DNA of 64,000 bases from Xenorhabdus yunnanensis (GCF_028598805.1 NZ_JAQRFI010000001.1:62001-126000); one strand, 5' to 3'. Positions 10,588-21,989 are shown, numbered from the stretch's first letter. Notes: a model not told the origin generated them from the letters alone. Numbers and translations are program-made.

Positions 10588-11928
10588 ATGACACACCGTT
10601 TATCATCTAAGGATATTTGGGCATTAGGTTTTATGACCTTTGCCTTGTTTGTTGGCGCGGGAAATATTATTTTTCCTCCTATGGTTGGTTTGCAGGCAGG
10701 AGAGAATGTTTGGATCTCTGCAGTAGGCTTTTTGCTAACTGCTGTTGGCTTGCCAGTCATTACTGTAATCGCTTTGGCAAAAGTGGGTGGAGGAATTGAG
10801 GCTCTCAGTTCACCCATTGGAAAAGTTGCAGGTTTGATTCTGGCAACTGTCTGCTATATGGCTGTTGGCCCTCTGTTTGCTACCCCAAGAACCGCAACGG
10901 TTTCTTTTGAAGTGGGTATTGCACCTCTTATCGGAACGGGTGAGCTTCCTCTATTCATCTATAGTGTGATCTATTTTGCGCTAGTGATGCTGATTTCATT
11001 GTATCCGGGCAAGCTGCTGGATAGCGTCGGTCATATATTGGCTCCAATCAAAATTCTGGCATTGGCAATTTTGGGTATTGCGGCTGTACTGTGGCCTGCT
11101 GGGGGGCCTATTCCTGCCACTGAAACCTATCAGGAAATTCCGTTCTCAAATGGTTTTGTCAATGGCTATTTGACAATGGATACGCTGGGCGCAATGGTAT
11201 TCGGTATTGTGATTGTCAATGCAGCACGTTCCAGAGGAGTTGAGGCTTCTTCCCTATTGACTCGTTATGCCATGTGGGCTGGTCTGATTGCAGGTCTTGG
11301 TTTGGCGCTGGTGTATCTCTCCTTATTCAAACTAGGGGAAAGCAGCGGTACATTAGTACCTACAGCAGAAAATGGTGCGGTAATTTTGCATGCCTATGTC
11401 CAAAATGTTTTTGGTAACTACGGTAGTTTCTTCCTCGCAGTGCTGATTTTCATTGCCTGTATGGTTACCGCTGTTGGTTTGACTTGCGCTTGCTCTGAAT
11501 TTTTCAGCCGTTATTTGCCGTTGTCCTATCGTACTCTAGTGCTGATTTTGGGTACGTTCTCGATGCTGGTTTCTAATCTGGGTTTAAGCCATTTGATTAA
11601 GTTCTCAATTCCAGTACTGACGGCAATTTATCCACCATGTATCGTGCTGATATTGCTGAGTTTTACAATTCGCTGGTGGCATAACTCCACACGCATTCTG
11701 GCTCCTGCAATGTCTATCAGCTTGCTGTTCGGGCTTTTGGATGCAGTAAAATCTTCTGAGTATCTGTCTCATTTATTGCCTGAGTGGGCGAAGCATCTGC
11801 CGCTGGCAGAGCAAGGTCTGGCTTGGTTACTGCCTACTGTGCTGACTATTGCTGTGTGTGCTATTTATGACCGCATTATAGGAGGAGTGAAACTCCCAAA
11901 GTATGAAATGCAGCATGACGAAAAGTAA
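10588..11928 (+). CDS. brnQ: Branched-chain amino acid:cation symporter BrnQ
   Basis: BrnQ imports leucine, isoleucine and valine with a cation across the inner membrane. The 446-residue protein is hydrophobic with about 12 predicted helices. It carries family-conserved segments [33 protein letters not shown] and [10 protein letters not shown], matching E. coli BrnQ closely. I use ATG 10588 ([10 protein letters not shown]), which matches the E. coli start; an in-frame upstream start at 10531 would add 19 unmatched residues. It sits after phoBR as in E. coli and is followed by a good terminator; proY, next in E. coli, is absent. Confidence 0.96.
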   Translation: MTHRLSSKDIWALGFMTFALFVGAGNIIFPPMVGLQAGENVWISAVGFLLTAVGLPVITVIALAKVGGGIEALSSPIGKVAGLILATVCYMAVGPLFATPRTATVSFEVGIAPLIGTGELPLFIYSVIYFALVMLISLYPGKLLDSVGHILAPIKILALAILGIAAVLWPAGGPIPATETYQEIPFSNGFVNGYLTMDTLGAMVFGIVIVNAARSRGVEASSLLTRYAMWAGLIAGLGLALVYLSLFKLGESSGTLVPTAENGAVILHAYVQNVFGNYGSFFLAVLIFIACMVTAVGLTCACSEFFSRYLPLSYRTLVLILGTFSMLVSNLGLSHLIKFSIPVLTAIYPPCIVLILLSFTIRWWHNSTRILAPAMSISLLFGLLDAVKSSEYLSHLLPEWAKHLPLAEQGLAWLLPTVLTIAVCAIYDRIIGGVKLPKYEMQHDEK

Positions 11929-12030
11929 GAAGTAAGGTTTGCTCATTACAAGCGGTTATCTGCTAACTTCATAAGCCCGCTCATGATACAAGGTTCTGTT
12001 CATGACATAAGTGGTTATATAGATGATAAC

Positions 12031-12062
12031 GGTGAGTTGCTGAAAACAACTCACCTTTGTTT
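12031..12062 (+). terminator. Rho-independent terminator of brnQ
   Basis: A 9-bp stem GGTGAGTTG/CAACTCACC with a 7-base loop is followed by TTTGTTT, about 100 bases after the brnQ stop and just before the convergent ggt stop. Confidence 0.75.
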
Positions 12063-12074
12063 ATTTATGCTGAA

Positions 12075-13835
12075 TTAATAACCAATGGCGGCACCGGCAG
12101 GTCGCCGTACGTCATTGGAACCGTAGATATAACCTTCACGGACAATGCCGGATACGGCTGAATCATTGCCTGATGAATCTGGAGTCACACCGGCTGCGCC
12201 CGGTAATCCGATCATGATTAATTCTGTCGCTCCCCATGGTGTCTGCTCCACCATCTTGTAACCCATTTTTTCCAGTAAATTCAGGGTGTCTTTCGACAGA
12301 CCACGTTGCTCATAATAAACTTCATCAGGTAGCCATTGATGGTGGATTCGTGGACTATTGACGGCTTCTTGTGGTGGCATGTTGAAATCGATGATATTCA
12401 GGGCACTTTGTAGCGTGATGGAGATAATGCGTGAGCCTCCCGGTGAACCTAAGACCAGAAAGATTTTATTATCTTTGGTCACGAGTGTTGGACTCATGGA
12501 TGATAGTGGACGCTTACCAGGGGCGATTGAATTGGTTGCACCTTGTACTAACCCATACAGGTTTTTCTCGCCAACTTTCGTTGTAAAGTCGTCCATTTCA
12601 TCGTTTAGGAAAAAGCCTGTCCCTGGTGCAATCACGACAGCACCAAAGCGCCCATTAATGGTATAGGTTGTTGATACCGCGTTTCCTTCTTTATCCACTA
12701 CGGAATAATGTGTGGTTTCTGGTTTTTCATGAGGGCCGATGCCCGGCTGAATATTCACTGATGGAGTGGCTTTGTTGGGCTGGATTTCTTTTCTGATCGA
12801 TTCTGCATAGCTTTTACTCAACAGTCGATCAAGAGGATTGTTGATAAATGCTGGATCGCCCAGATAGATATTTCTATCCATATAGGCGTGGCGCATGGAC
12901 TCGGTCAATGTATGAATATAGACAGCAGAGTTGAATCCCATGGATTTAAGATCATAACCTTCAACTATGTTCAATATCTCGCATAGCGTAACACCACCGG
13001 AGCTGGGAGGTGGAGAAGAGATGAATTTATAGCCACGGTAACTACAGGTGACGGGAACTGTTTCTGTGATGTGGTAATTGGCAAAATCTGCGGCGGTAAT
13101 AACTCCTCCTGATTTTTTTGATGCTTCTTCAACTAATTGGGGGATTTTACCGTGATAAAAAGCATCAGGCCCTTGTTTGGCAATCATTTCCAGCGTGTTG
13201 GCCAAATCTGTTTGGATGAGTTTGTCACCGGGTTCGAATGGAGTTCCATCTTTGCGCAGGAAAATACGGGCAGCTTCCGGATCTTGAGCGAAACGCTTAA
13301 CTGTGGTGTCCAGAACATCGGTGTCGCCACGAGTAAGAATGTAGCCTTCGCGCGCCAGTTTGATGGCCGGTGCCATGACTTGTCCGCGTGTCAATGTGCC
13401 GTACTTTTTCAGCGCCTCTTCGAGTCCCATAACTGTGCCCGGTACACCAATCGCTTTATAACCATACAGGCTGGCACCTTTGATAATATTTCCGTCTTTA
13501 TCCAGATACATGTCAGCGCTGGCTGCGGCAGGGGCTGTTTCACGGAAATTAATGAAAGTATCTTTGCCATTGGCAAGATGAATGGTCATAAAGCCGCCAC
13601 CGCCAATATTGCCGTAGCAGGGATTAACCACTGCTTGGGCATATCCAACGGCAACAGCGGCATCAATGGCGTTTCCGCCCATTTTGAGAATATCGATGCC
13701 TGCTTGTGAAGCAAGGTGTTGTGAGCTGACAACCATACCTTGTTTGGCCTCAACAGCAGGTTCAGTAGCAGAATAAAGTGGGGTGGAAATGAGCAGGGAT
13801 ACAGCTATAAGTGGAATTTTCCATGTTTTGAACAT
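12075..13835 (-). CDS. ggt: Gamma-glutamyltranspeptidase, periplasmic
   Basis: GGT cleaves glutathione and other gamma-glutamyl compounds and transfers the glutamyl group to amino acids or water. The 586-residue precursor has a signal peptide (about residues 1-23, ending LYSA). It has the conserved NAIDAAVA and GNIGGGGFM segments, and the autoprocessing site KPETTHYSVVD, where Thr374 becomes the N-terminus of the small subunit (Thr391 in E. coli). The PLSSMSPT and GSPGGSRII motifs follow. Length matches E. coli Ggt (580). The ATG has AGGAGAAC upstream. E. coli has no ggt here; glutathione breakdown releases glutamate, and pcp further along handles pyroglutamyl peptides, but a functional link is only inferred. 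Confidence 0.95.
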   Translation of the reverse strand: MFKTWKIPLIAVSLLISTPLYSATEPAVEAKQGMVVSSQHLASQAGIDILKMGGNAIDAAVAVGYAQAVVNPCYGNIGGGGFMTIHLANGKDTFINFRETAPAAASADMYLDKDGNIIKGASLYGYKAIGVPGTVMGLEEALKKYGTLTRGQVMAPAIKLAREGYILTRGDTDVLDTTVKRFAQDPEAARIFLRKDGTPFEPGDKLIQTDLANTLEMIAKQGPDAFYHGKIPQLVEEASKKSGGVITAADFANYHITETVPVTCSYRGYKFISSPPPSSGGVTLCEILNIVEGYDLKSMGFNSAVYIHTLTESMRHAYMDRNIYLGDPAFINNPLDRLLSKSYAESIRKEIQPNKATPSVNIQPGIGPHEKPETTHYSVVDKEGNAVSTTYTINGRFGAVVIAPGTGFFLNDEMDDFTTKVGEKNLYGLVQGATNSIAPGKRPLSSMSPTLVTKDNKIFLVLGSPGGSRIISITLQSALNIIDFNMPPQEAVNSPRIHHQWLPDEVYYEQRGLSKDTLNLLEKMGYKMVEQTPWGATELIMIGLPGAAGVTPDSSGNDSAVSGIVREGYIYGSNDVRRPAGAAIGY

Positions 13836-14022
13836 GTATTGTTCTCCTGAGGGTAAGATTACTGTTAATAGGTTTGAATGGTTGTGGTTTTTATGTTGTA
13901 AATGTGTAATTTACCTTAGCTAAAGTTCAGGATTTTTGGAAGATGATTTTCTATGAGGAAGTCAATAAAATAAGAAATTTCAGCTAGATGAGCAGAATAG
14001 AGGGAGAGGTTGAATTAAGGAT

Positions 14023-14050
14023 AAAAAACCAGCCGACTGAGCGGCTGGTT
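14023..14050 (-). terminator. Rho-independent terminator of the peroxiredoxin gene
   Basis: Read on the minus strand, a 9-bp stem AACCAGCCG/CGGCTGGTT with a 6-base loop is followed by a run of T. It lies 43 bases past the peroxiredoxin stop. Confidence 0.85.
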
Positions 14051-14093
14051 TGTGGTAGTTCAAATGTTATGCACTATTTAAGCTTGACGGATA

Positions 14094-14696
14094 TTACAGT
14101 TTGTCAGCGTTTTTGGTCAGGTATTTTGCTACGCCTTCAGGTGAAGCGCCCATACCTTCTTGACCTTTCTCCCATTGTGCAGGACAAACTTCACCGTGTT
14201 CTTCGTGGTATTGCAGAGCGTCAACCATACGCAGCATTTCATCAATGTTACGGCCCAGCGGCAGATCGTTAACCACTTGATGACGAACAACACCATTTTT
14301 GTCAACCAGGAAAGAACCACGCAGAGCAACGCCAGCTTCTGGGTGCTCAATGCCGTAAGCTTTCATGATGTCACGTTTGATGTCAGCGACCATTGGGTAT
14401 TTGACTTCGCCAATACCGCCGTTGTCGATTGGGGTTTTACGCCATGCGTTGTGAACGAACTCAGAGTCGAAGGATACACCGATAACTTCAACGCCACGTT
14501 TCTGGAATTCTTCATAGCGATGATCGAAAGCGATCAGCTCAGAAGGGCAGACAAAAGTGAAATCCATTGGCCAGAAGAAAATAACAGCAGGGCGGCCATT
14601 CAGGTGTTTTTTCAGATTGAAGTTATTAACGATTTCACCGTTACCGAGAACTGCAGCAGCTGTAAAGTCAGGGGCTTGGCGGGTTACTAAAACCAT
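14094..14696 (-). CDS. 2-Cys peroxiredoxin, AhpC/TSA (Prx1) family
   Basis: The protein reduces hydrogen peroxide and organic peroxides in the cytoplasm using thioredoxin or a similar donor. The 200-residue sequence has the peroxidatic cysteine Cys50 in DFTFVCPSEL and the resolving cysteine Cys171 in GEVCPAQW, the typical 2-Cys pattern, with the Prx1 active-site Arg in LRGSFLVD. It is a Tsa/PrxA-type protein rather than E. coli AhpC proper, and no ahpF is adjacent. The ATG has AGGAGTC upstream. It stands alone between ggt and acpH, with its own terminator. Confidence 0.93.
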   Translation of the reverse strand: MVLVTRQAPDFTAAAVLGNGEIVNNFNLKKHLNGRPAVIFFWPMDFTFVCPSELIAFDHRYEEFQKRGVEVIGVSFDSEFVHNAWRKTPIDNGGIGEVKYPMVADIKRDIMKAYGIEHPEAGVALRGSFLVDKNGVVRHQVVNDLPLGRNIDEMLRMVDALQYHEEHGEVCPAQWEKGQEGMGASPEGVAKYLTKNADKL

Positions 14697-14909
14697 AATT
14701 GACTCCTGTGATTTTAAAAGGTGTTATGTAAAAACGGGTTACAGCATAAAGAATTAGGGTATAGCAATAAAGGATAAAATACCAATCAATGTAATAGCTT
14801 TTACCTATCAATAATTTGTTTTTAATTCCTTTTGGCCTATATAAGATAAAGCTATTTATGAAAAGTGCAAGTTGTGAAAAATACAAGATATGAGGTCTGG
14901 AAAAACCGC

Positions 14910-15497
14910 CTACTCAAGTAAACGCTTATTTGACGCCAGTGTCATCATTTCTGGATAGAATCGACAAAATAGTGCCTCAAAATCAAGATAATGATTTTCT
15001 ATATCCTGATATGATCCCGCCAGTGCGGATAATTTCGGGCGCCTGCGTGCCATGCTCTGCAAGACATTGGCGATGCATGACATATCGGCATAACGGATGA
15101 GCAAGTTCTGTGACCAGAGATAATTACTCAATTCTTGAAATTTTTCAGGTGTAGAAGCGAGATGAGGTTCTATATTGCTGCGGGCAAAATTGACAAACTC
15201 AGGTAGAGAGTAATTTTTTTCAAATTCGTCCCAATGTCGGGAAAGAAAGTGATCCCAGATGATATCAAGAGTAATTGGTGCAACGCGTCGATATTCGTAG
15301 CGGAATAATTTGCGTGCTTCCGTGACAAGCGGATGCTTGTCCGTCAGACTATCTACCCGACGGTGCATACGGATACCCGCTACAACGTCAGGACTGAATG
15401 CGCCTTCTGGAGAGCCTCGGACGAAATCCGCCATCAAATTCCCCAATAAAGAACTTTCTGATAATGCAGCTAAATGCAGGTGTGCGAGAAAATTCAT
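14910..15497 (-). CDS. acpH: Acyl carrier protein phosphodiesterase
   Basis: AcpH removes the 4'-phosphopantetheine group from acyl carrier protein. The 195-residue protein matches E. coli AcpH (193 residues) end to end: [29 protein letters not shown] and [15 protein letters not shown]. The histidine and aspartate residues are those of its HD-like phosphodiesterase fold. It is divergent from queA with about 100 bp between, the E. coli arrangement. Confidence 0.95.
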   Translation of the reverse strand: MNFLAHLHLAALSESSLLGNLMADFVRGSPEGAFSPDVVAGIRMHRRVDSLTDKHPLVTEARKLFRYEYRRVAPITLDIIWDHFLSRHWDEFEKNYSLPEFVNFARSNIEPHLASTPEKFQELSNYLWSQNLLIRYADMSCIANVLQSMARRRPKLSALAGSYQDIENHYLDFEALFCRFYPEMMTLASNKRLLE

Positions 15498-15601
15498 AGT
15501 GGGAGTATACCGTAAATAGTTAAACTAGGTGCTTCTTTGTTGCACCCTTGCGTTTGCAGCACTAGACTAGTCCGCCTGTTTTTTTGAATGATACAGATAA
15601 A

Positions 15602-16768
15602 ATGCGTGTCGCTGATTTTACATTTGAACTGCCAGAAGAGCTAATTGCTCACTATCCCCAGCCGCAGCGAAGTGCTTGTCGCCTGCTTTCCCTTGATGGT
15701 GAAACAGGAAAGCTGACGCACGGTATTTTTACTGATGTGCTGGATAAGCTGGAAGCCGGTGATCTGTTGGTTTTCAATAATACCCGCGTCATTCCTGCAC
15801 GCTTGTTTGGCCGCAAAGCGACGGGAGGGAAATTGGAAGTTTTAGTTGAAAGGATGCTGGATAATAAGCGAGTACTTGCTCACGTTCGGGCTTCCAAGGC
15901 ACCGAAAGAAGGCGCTGAACTTATTCTCGGTGAGGATGTTCTCGGTGAGGACGTCCTCGGTGAAAATATGCTCGGTGAAAATGCTCTCGGTAAGACCCTG
16001 AGCGTTAAGGCAACGATGCTGGCGCGTCACGATACTTTGTTTGAAATCCGTTTTGATGATGAGCGTGATGTGTTGACCATTTTAGATCAGATTGGTCACA
16101 TGCCTCTGCCTCCTTATATTGCTCGTCCTGATGAAGATGCGGATCGTGAGTTGTACCAGACAGTCTATAGTGAACGCCCGGGCGCGGTGGCTGCACCGAC
16201 TGCCGGATTGCATTTTGATGAGCCTCTTCTGGCTGCCCTGCGTGAAAAAGGTATTGAAATGGCCTTTGTCACTTTGCACGTTGGTGCGGGTACTTTTCAG
16301 CCTGTGCGGGTAGAAACCATCGAAGATCATGTGATGCATGCCGAATATGCTGAAGTGCCACAAAATGTCGTGGATGCGGTACTGGCATGTAAAGCGCGTG
16401 GTAATAGAGTTATTGCTGTAGGAACAACATCCGTCCGTTCATTGGAAAGTGCCGCGAGAGCTTGTCAGGATGGGATTATCGCGCCATTTTTTGATGATAC
16501 CCAAATCTTTATCTACCCTGGATTTGAATATCAGATTGTAGATGCACTGATTACTAATTTCCATCTGCCAGAATCCACACTTATCATGCTGGTTTCGGCG
16601 TTTGCTGGTTATAAAAACACCATGAATGCCTATAAAGAAGCGGTAGCAGAAAAATATCGCTTTTTCAGTTATGGTGATGCGATGTTTATCAATCGCAATA
16701 CTGTGGCCTCAAAAGAATTGGTGGCTTCAAAAGAATTAGCAGCATCGGAAGCAGCGGTATCGAAATAA
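15602..16768 (+). CDS. queA: S-adenosylmethionine:tRNA ribosyltransferase-isomerase QueA, with repeat insertion
   Basis: QueA transfers and isomerises the ribose of AdoMet onto preQ1-tRNA to make epoxyqueuosine. From ATG 15602 ([19 protein letters not shown]) the protein is 388 residues against 356 in E. coli. Conserved segments include [25 protein letters not shown] and [10 protein letters not shown]. Two expansions explain the extra length: five 15-bp units (15926-16000, residues 109-133) add about 20 residues where E. coli has LLLGDDESIN, and the C-terminus ends in VASKEL-like repeats. The frame stays open, so the enzyme is probably active. An in-frame TTG at 15584 is a less likely start. 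It heads the queA-tgt-yajC-secDF cluster. Confidence 0.96.
   Translation: MRVADFTFELPEELIAHYPQPQRSACRLLSLDGETGKLTHGIFTDVLDKLEAGDLLVFNNTRVIPARLFGRKATGGKLEVLVERMLDNKRVLAHVRASKAPKEGAELILGEDVLGEDVLGENMLGENALGKTLSVKATMLARHDTLFEIRFDDERDVLTILDQIGHMPLPPYIARPDEDADRELYQTVYSERPGAVAAPTAGLHFDEPLLAALREKGIEMAFVTLHVGAGTFQPVRVETIEDHVMHAEYAEVPQNVVDAVLACKARGNRVIAVGTTSVRSLESAARACQDGIIAPFFDDTQIFIYPGFEYQIVDALITNFHLPESTLIMLVSAFAGYKNTMNAYKEAVAEKYRFFSYGDAMFINRNTVASKELVASKELAASEAAVSK
15926..16000. repeat. Five 15-bp tandem repeats inside queA
   Basis: Units CTCGGTGAGGATGTT, CTCGGTGAGGACGTC, CTCGGTGAAAATATG, CTCGGTGAAAATGCT and CTCGGTAAGACCCTG follow without gaps. They encode an LGE(D/N)x pentapeptide array absent from E. 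coli QueA. The period matches the sbcC and yajC arrays but the sequence does not. Confidence 0.95.
16700..16764. repeat. 18-bp direct repeats at the 3' end of queA
   Basis: GTGGCCTCAAAAGAATTG is followed by GTGGCTTCAAAAGAATTA and then shorter related pieces, coding for [15 protein letters not shown] near the QueA C-terminus. The E. coli protein has an unrelated short tail here. Confidence 0.85.
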
Positions 16769-16879
16769 ATAATTTGGAATAAAAGATTCTAAAATCAAAA
16801 TCGTTCTTCATTTCAGCTCCGCTGGTTTGAATGGTGTATAAACAAACATCAGACTGTTTTTCTGTTGTCTGGAGGTTAA

Positions 16880-18004
<1,125 letters not shown>

Positions 18005-18019
18005 TTTATCGTGACTAAT

Positions 18020-18055
18020 CAGTCTCAATATGTGTAGCATATTGGGCTGGTTTTT
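18020..18055 (+). terminator. Possible terminator or attenuator after tgt
   Basis: CAGTCTCAATATG pairs with CATATTGGGCTG (one bulge, one G-U pair, 5-base loop) and is followed by GTTTTTG. It would separate tgt from yajC, or lower read-through into yajC-secDF. Confidence 0.5.
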
Positions 18056-18072
18056 GATCGAGCCGCTGTCGA

Positions 18073-18177
18073 TTTTCAATAGCAATGTTTTCGACAGTAG
18101 CATTTTCGACAATAATATTTTCGACAACAATATTTTCGATAGTAATGTATTCGATAACAATGTATTCGATAACAATG
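18073..18177. repeat. Seven 15-bp tandem repeats directly before the yajC ribosome-binding site
   Basis: Seven units of exactly 15 bp, of the form TTTTCGACAATAATA grading into TATTCGATAACAATG, fill the tgt-yajC spacer. The last unit ends on the first base of the yajC ribosome-binding site (GAGGG, 18177-18181). The last two units are identical. The array is open in the yajC frame from an ATG at 18030, giving FDNN-type repeats, but E. coli YajC begins after it. Confidence 0.95.
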
Positions 18178-18188
18178 AGGGAAATTTG

Positions 18189-18521
18189 ATGAGTTTTTTT
18201 ATTTCTGAAGCTGCGGCAACTGCTGGCGCGCCAGCGCAAGGAAGCCCATATTCTCTGATTATCATGCTGGTTGTTTTCGGTTTGATTTTCTATTTCATGA
18301 TCCTGCGTCCACAACAAAAACGCACCAAAGAACATAAAAAACTAATGGATTCCATCTCCAAAGGAGATGAAGTGCTGACTTCTGGTGGTTTGGTTGGTCG
18401 TGTCTCTAAAGTGTCAGATACAGGCTACGTTGTTGTTGCTTTGAATGACACTACAGAAATAACTATCAAGCGTGATTTCGTCGCTGCCATTTTGCCGAAA
18501 GGTACAATGAAGGCTATTTAA
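18189..18521 (+). CDS. yajC: Sec translocase accessory subunit YajC
   Basis: YajC is a small inner-membrane partner of SecDF. The 110-residue protein from ATG 18189 matches E. coli YajC throughout: [10 protein letters not shown], one membrane helix (about residues 20-40) ending [15 protein letters not shown], then a cytoplasmic domain. An in-frame ATG at 18030 would add 53 residues built from 15-bp repeats; I prefer 18189 because of the GAGGG seven bases ahead and exact agreement with family length. secD follows after 28 bp. Confidence 0.96.
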   Translation: MSFFISEAAATAGAPAQGSPYSLIIMLVVFGLIFYFMILRPQQKRTKEHKKLMDSISKGDEVLTSGGLVGRVSKVSDTGYVVVALNDTTEITIKRDFVAAILPKGTMKAI

Positions 18522-18549
18522 TTTTCCGATTTTCCCGAAGGGAACTGCC

Positions 18550-20397
18550 GTGTTGAACCGTTATCCTTTGTGGAAGTATCTGATGCTGATCGCTGCGATC
18601 CTCATCGGTTTGCTTTATGCACTTCCCAACCTTTATGGTGAGGATCCGGCTGTACAAATCACTGGTGCGCGAGGCATCGCCGCCAGTGAAAAAACGCTGG
18701 ACCAAGTCCGTAATGTTTTAGAAAAAGATCAAATCAAAAGCAAGTCCATTGCATTGGAAAATGGGGCAATTCTTGCTCGTTTCAGTGACACTGATGTGCA
18801 GCTCCGTGCGCGTGAAGCGTTGGTTTCTGCACTGGGTGAACAGTATGTCGTGGCATTGAACCTCGCGCCGGCAACACCTATCTGGTTGAGAGCAATCAGT
18901 GCTGAACCAATGAAACTGGGTCTTGACCTGCGTGGTGGTGTTCACTTCTTGATGGAGGTGGATATGGAAACTGCACTGGGCAAATTGCAGGAGCAGAATA
19001 TTGATAGCCTGCGATCAGAACTGCGCACTCAAAGCATTCCTTATTCTACTATCCGCAAAACTGATAATTATGGCGTCGAAGTTCGTTTCCGTGATAACGA
19101 TACACGTTCTAAAGCAGAAAGCTATTTTGAACCTCGCCACCGTGATTTAGTCTTCTCCGCTGGCGCAAACAGCACGCTGAAAGTTGTTATGAGTGATGAG
19201 CGTTTGCGTGAAGCCCGTTCTTATGCAGTACAGCAGAACATCACTATCTTGCGTAACCGCGTCAACCAATTGGGTGTTGCGGAACCTTTGGTTCAACGTC
19301 AAGGTTCAGACCGTATCGTTGTTGAACTGCCCGGTATTCAGGATACTGCCCGTGCGAAAGAAATCCTCGGAGCAACTGCAACACTGGAATTCCGTTTGGT
19401 AAATAGCAATGTTGACCAAAACGTAGTGCAATATGGTCGTATTCCGGCTGATTCAGAAGTGAAAGATACCCGTGATGGCACCCCCGTTGTGTTGTATAAG
19501 CGCGTTATTCTGACAGGCGACCATATCACCGATTCTACTTCCAGTACTGACGAGAATGGTTATCCACAGGTAAATATTTCTCTGGATAATGCTGGTGGCA
19601 CAGCGATGTCTAACTTCACTAAAGATAATCTGCATAAACCAATGGCAACGCTGTTTGTGGAATACAAAGACAGCGGTAAGAAAGATGCCAATGGTCGTGC
19701 GATTTTGGTTAAGCAAGAAGAAGTTATCAACATAGCCACTATTCAGTCACGCTTGGGTAATAGTTTCCGTATTACCGGCATTAACAATCCGGCTGAAGCC
19801 CGCCAGTTATCGCTGTTACTGCGTGCGGGAGCGTTGATTGCGCCAATCCAGATTGTGGAAGAGCGTACCATTGGGCCAACTCTGGGCTTGCAGAATATTA
19901 AGCAGGGTCTTGATGCTTGCTTGTGGGGCTTGATTGCTTCCATCATATTTATGGTGATTTACTACCGTAAGTTTGGTCTGATTGCGAGCAGTGCGTTGCT
20001 GGCTAACTTAGTGCTGATCGTCGGTATAATGTCCTTGTTGCCAGGAGCGACGCTGACCATGCCGGGAATTGCCGGTATCGTCTTGACACTTGCCGTGGCT
20101 GTGGATGCGAACGTATTGATAAACGAACGTATCAAAGAAGAGTTGCGCAATGGCCGTACGGTACAGCAGGCAATTCATGAAGGTTATAAAGGGGCGTTCT
20201 CCAGTATCATCGACGCAAACCTGACCACGCTGATTACTGCCATCATTTTGTATGCAGTGGGTACTGGCTCTATCAAGGGCTTTGCGATCACTACCAGCAT
20301 TGGTGTGGCGACTTCGATGTTCACTGCGATTGTGGGAACACGTGCAATCGTGAACTTGCTGTACGGTGGCAAGCGCGTCAATAAGTTGTCAATTTAA
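18550..20397 (+). CDS. secD: Protein translocase subunit SecD
   Basis: SecD works with SecF to pull exported proteins through SecYEG using proton flow. The 615-residue protein equals E. coli SecD in length. It has one N-terminal helix, a large periplasmic P1 region, the conserved [16 protein letters not shown] motif, and five C-terminal helices with [26 protein letters not shown] split across the membrane core. It starts with GTG at 18550. The secF GTG is 10 bp after its stop, so translation is probably coupled. Confidence 0.97.
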   Translation: MLNRYPLWKYLMLIAAILIGLLYALPNLYGEDPAVQITGARGIAASEKTLDQVRNVLEKDQIKSKSIALENGAILARFSDTDVQLRAREALVSALGEQYVVALNLAPATPIWLRAISAEPMKLGLDLRGGVHFLMEVDMETALGKLQEQNIDSLRSELRTQSIPYSTIRKTDNYGVEVRFRDNDTRSKAESYFEPRHRDLVFSAGANSTLKVVMSDERLREARSYAVQQNITILRNRVNQLGVAEPLVQRQGSDRIVVELPGIQDTARAKEILGATATLEFRLVNSNVDQNVVQYGRIPADSEVKDTRDGTPVVLYKRVILTGDHITDSTSSTDENGYPQVNISLDNAGGTAMSNFTKDNLHKPMATLFVEYKDSGKKDANGRAILVKQEEVINIATIQSRLGNSFRITGINNPAEARQLSLLLRAGALIAPIQIVEERTIGPTLGLQNIKQGLDACLWGLIASIIFMVIYYRKFGLIASSALLANLVLIVGIMSLLPGATLTMPGIAGIVLTLAVAVDANVLINERIKEELRNGRTVQQAIHEGYKGAFSSIIDANLTTLITAIILYAVGTGSIKGFAITTSIGVATSMFTAIVGTRAIVNLLYGGKRVNKLSI

Positions 20398-20407
20398 GGA
20401 GCACGTT

Positions 20408-21376
20408 GTGGCACAGGATTATACTGTTGAACAATTAAACTACGGGCGTAAAGTTATCGACTTTATGCGCTGGGACAACGTTGCCTTTGGGATTTCGTTC
20501 CTGTTGTTGATTGCTTCCATCATTATGATGGGAACTCGTGGGTTTAACTGGGGGCTTGATTTTACCGGTGGTACGGTAATTGAGGTGAAGCTGAGTAAAC
20601 CAGCGGATCTGGACAAGATGCGTCAGAGCCTGGCCCAGAATGGTTTTGCTGATCCACTTTTGCAAAATTTTGGCAGCAGCCGTGATGTGATGGTTCGTAT
20701 GCCACCTGTGGAAGGTAATGCAGGGCAAGAGCTTGGCAACAAGATTATTTCGGTTATTAACCAAAACATCGATAAAGATGCCAAGGTCAAACGTGTGGAG
20801 TTCGTTGGCCCAAGTGTGGGAGGCGAACTGGCACAAACCGGAGCGATGGCGTTATTGGCTGCACTGATCTGTATCCTGATTTATGTCGGTTTCCGCTTTG
20901 AGTGGCGTCTGGCATTGGGGGCGGTTATCGCGCTTGCACATGACGTGGTTATTACACTGGGTATTCTGTCGTTGTTCCATATCGAAATTGACCTGACTAT
21001 CGTTGCGTCATTGATGTCCGTTATCGGCTATTCATTGAACGATAGTATCGTTGTGTCAGATCGTATCCGTGAGAACTTCCGCAAGATACGCCGTGGTACG
21101 TCGTATGAAATTACCAACGTTTCTCTGACTCAGACTTTGAGCCGCACGATCATGACTTCTGCAACGACTTTGTTGGTTGTAGTGATGCTGTACATTTTTG
21201 GTGGTGAAATGCTGAAGGGCTTCTCACTGGCAATGTTAATCGGTGTTTCTATCGGTACAGTATCTTCCATTTATGTTGCTTCTGCACTGGCGTTGAAGTT
21301 GGGTATGAGGCGTGAACATATGATTCAGCAGAAAGTTGAGAAAGAAGGGGCAGATCAACCTTCCATCCTTCCTTGA
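20408..21376 (+). CDS. secF: Protein translocase subunit SecF
   Basis: SecF pairs with SecD in the RND-type proton-driven translocation motor. From GTG 20408 ([11 protein letters not shown]) the protein is 322 residues, against 323 in E. coli. Motifs include [30 protein letters not shown] and [20 protein letters not shown]. An upstream in-frame start at 20366 would overlap secD and is not conserved. A solid terminator ends the queA-to-secF cluster. Confidence 0.97.
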   Translation: MAQDYTVEQLNYGRKVIDFMRWDNVAFGISFLLLIASIIMMGTRGFNWGLDFTGGTVIEVKLSKPADLDKMRQSLAQNGFADPLLQNFGSSRDVMVRMPPVEGNAGQELGNKIISVINQNIDKDAKVKRVEFVGPSVGGELAQTGAMALLAALICILIYVGFRFEWRLALGAVIALAHDVVITLGILSLFHIEIDLTIVASLMSVIGYSLNDSIVVSDRIRENFRKIRRGTSYEITNVSLTQTLSRTIMTSATTLLVVVMLYIFGGEMLKGFSLAMLIGVSIGTVSSIYVASALALKLGMRREHMIQQKVEKEGADQPSILP

Positions 21377-21410
21377 TTATTTTGCATGATCGAGTGTTGA
21401 TATCACTTAA

Positions 21411-21445
21411 ACACCCTGTGAGTACTTACTGACAGGGTGTTTTTC
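21411..21445 (+). terminator. Rho-independent terminator of secDF
   Basis: A 9-bp stem ACACCCTGT/ACAGGGTGT with a 12-base loop is followed by TTTTC, 35 bases after the secF stop. Confidence 0.85.
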
Positions 21446-21498
21446 ATCATCACTTCAAGGTACACTGTGATCCCTTCGGTTAACTGTCAGGAAACGAT

Positions 21499-21948
21499 AT
21501 GCATTGCCCATTTTGCGCAGCCGTTGATACTAAAGTTATTGATTCCCGTCTGGTTGGGGATGGCTCACAAGTGCGCCGTCGCCGACAGTGCCTAGAATGT
21601 CATGAACGTTTCACTACGTTTGAAGTTGCAGAACTGGTGATGCCGCGCGTCATTAAAAGTGATGATATTCGGGAGTCTTTCGACGAAGAGAAATTGCGTC
21701 GTGGAATGCAGAAGGCGCTGGAGAAGCGTCCTGTCAGCTCTGATGATGTAGAAACAGCAATCAGCCACATTAAGTCACAGGTACGGGCAACGGGAGAGCG
21801 TGAAATTCCGTCAAAAATGATCGGAAACTTTGTCATGGATGCACTGAAAAAACTTGATAAAGTGGCTTATATCCGTTTTGCATCTGTTTACCGCAGCTTT
21901 GAAGATATTCGTGAATTCGGTGAAGAGATTGCCAGACTACAAGACTAA
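21499..21948 (+). CDS. nrdR: Transcriptional repressor NrdR
   Basis: NrdR represses ribonucleotide reductase genes in response to dATP/ATP. The 149-residue protein has an N-terminal zinc ribbon with Cys3, Cys6, Cys31 and Cys34, and an ATP-cone domain (about residues 49-139). It matches E. coli NrdR in length. The yajD, tsx and yajI genes that separate secF and nrdR in E. coli are missing here. ribD follows after 41 bp. Confidence 0.97.
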   Translation: MHCPFCAAVDTKVIDSRLVGDGSQVRRRRQCLECHERFTTFEVAELVMPRVIKSDDIRESFDEEKLRRGMQKALEKRPVSSDDVETAISHIKSQVRATGEREIPSKMIGNFVMDALKKLDKVAYIRFASVYRSFEDIREFGEEIARLQD

Positions 21949-21989
21949 ACACTAGATACTCACTAAATACTTAATAATTACTAAATACT

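Noticed and set aside
13137..13709. 190-codon plus-strand frame inside ggt
   Set aside because: It is antisense to a highly conserved enzyme, has no ribosome-binding site and no recognisable domain; a codon-bias shadow.
14160..14690. 176-codon plus-strand frame opposite the peroxiredoxin gene
   Set aside because: Entirely antisense to a conserved gene, with no family resemblance.
18073..18177. CRISPR-like array before yajC
   Set aside because: Units are contiguous with no spacers and only 15 bp long, so it is a simple tandem repeat.
18030..18188. N-terminal extension of YajC by 53 residues
   Set aside because: It is made of the 15-bp repeats; the family length and the GAGGG site both point to ATG 18189. 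Kept as a possibility only in the findings.
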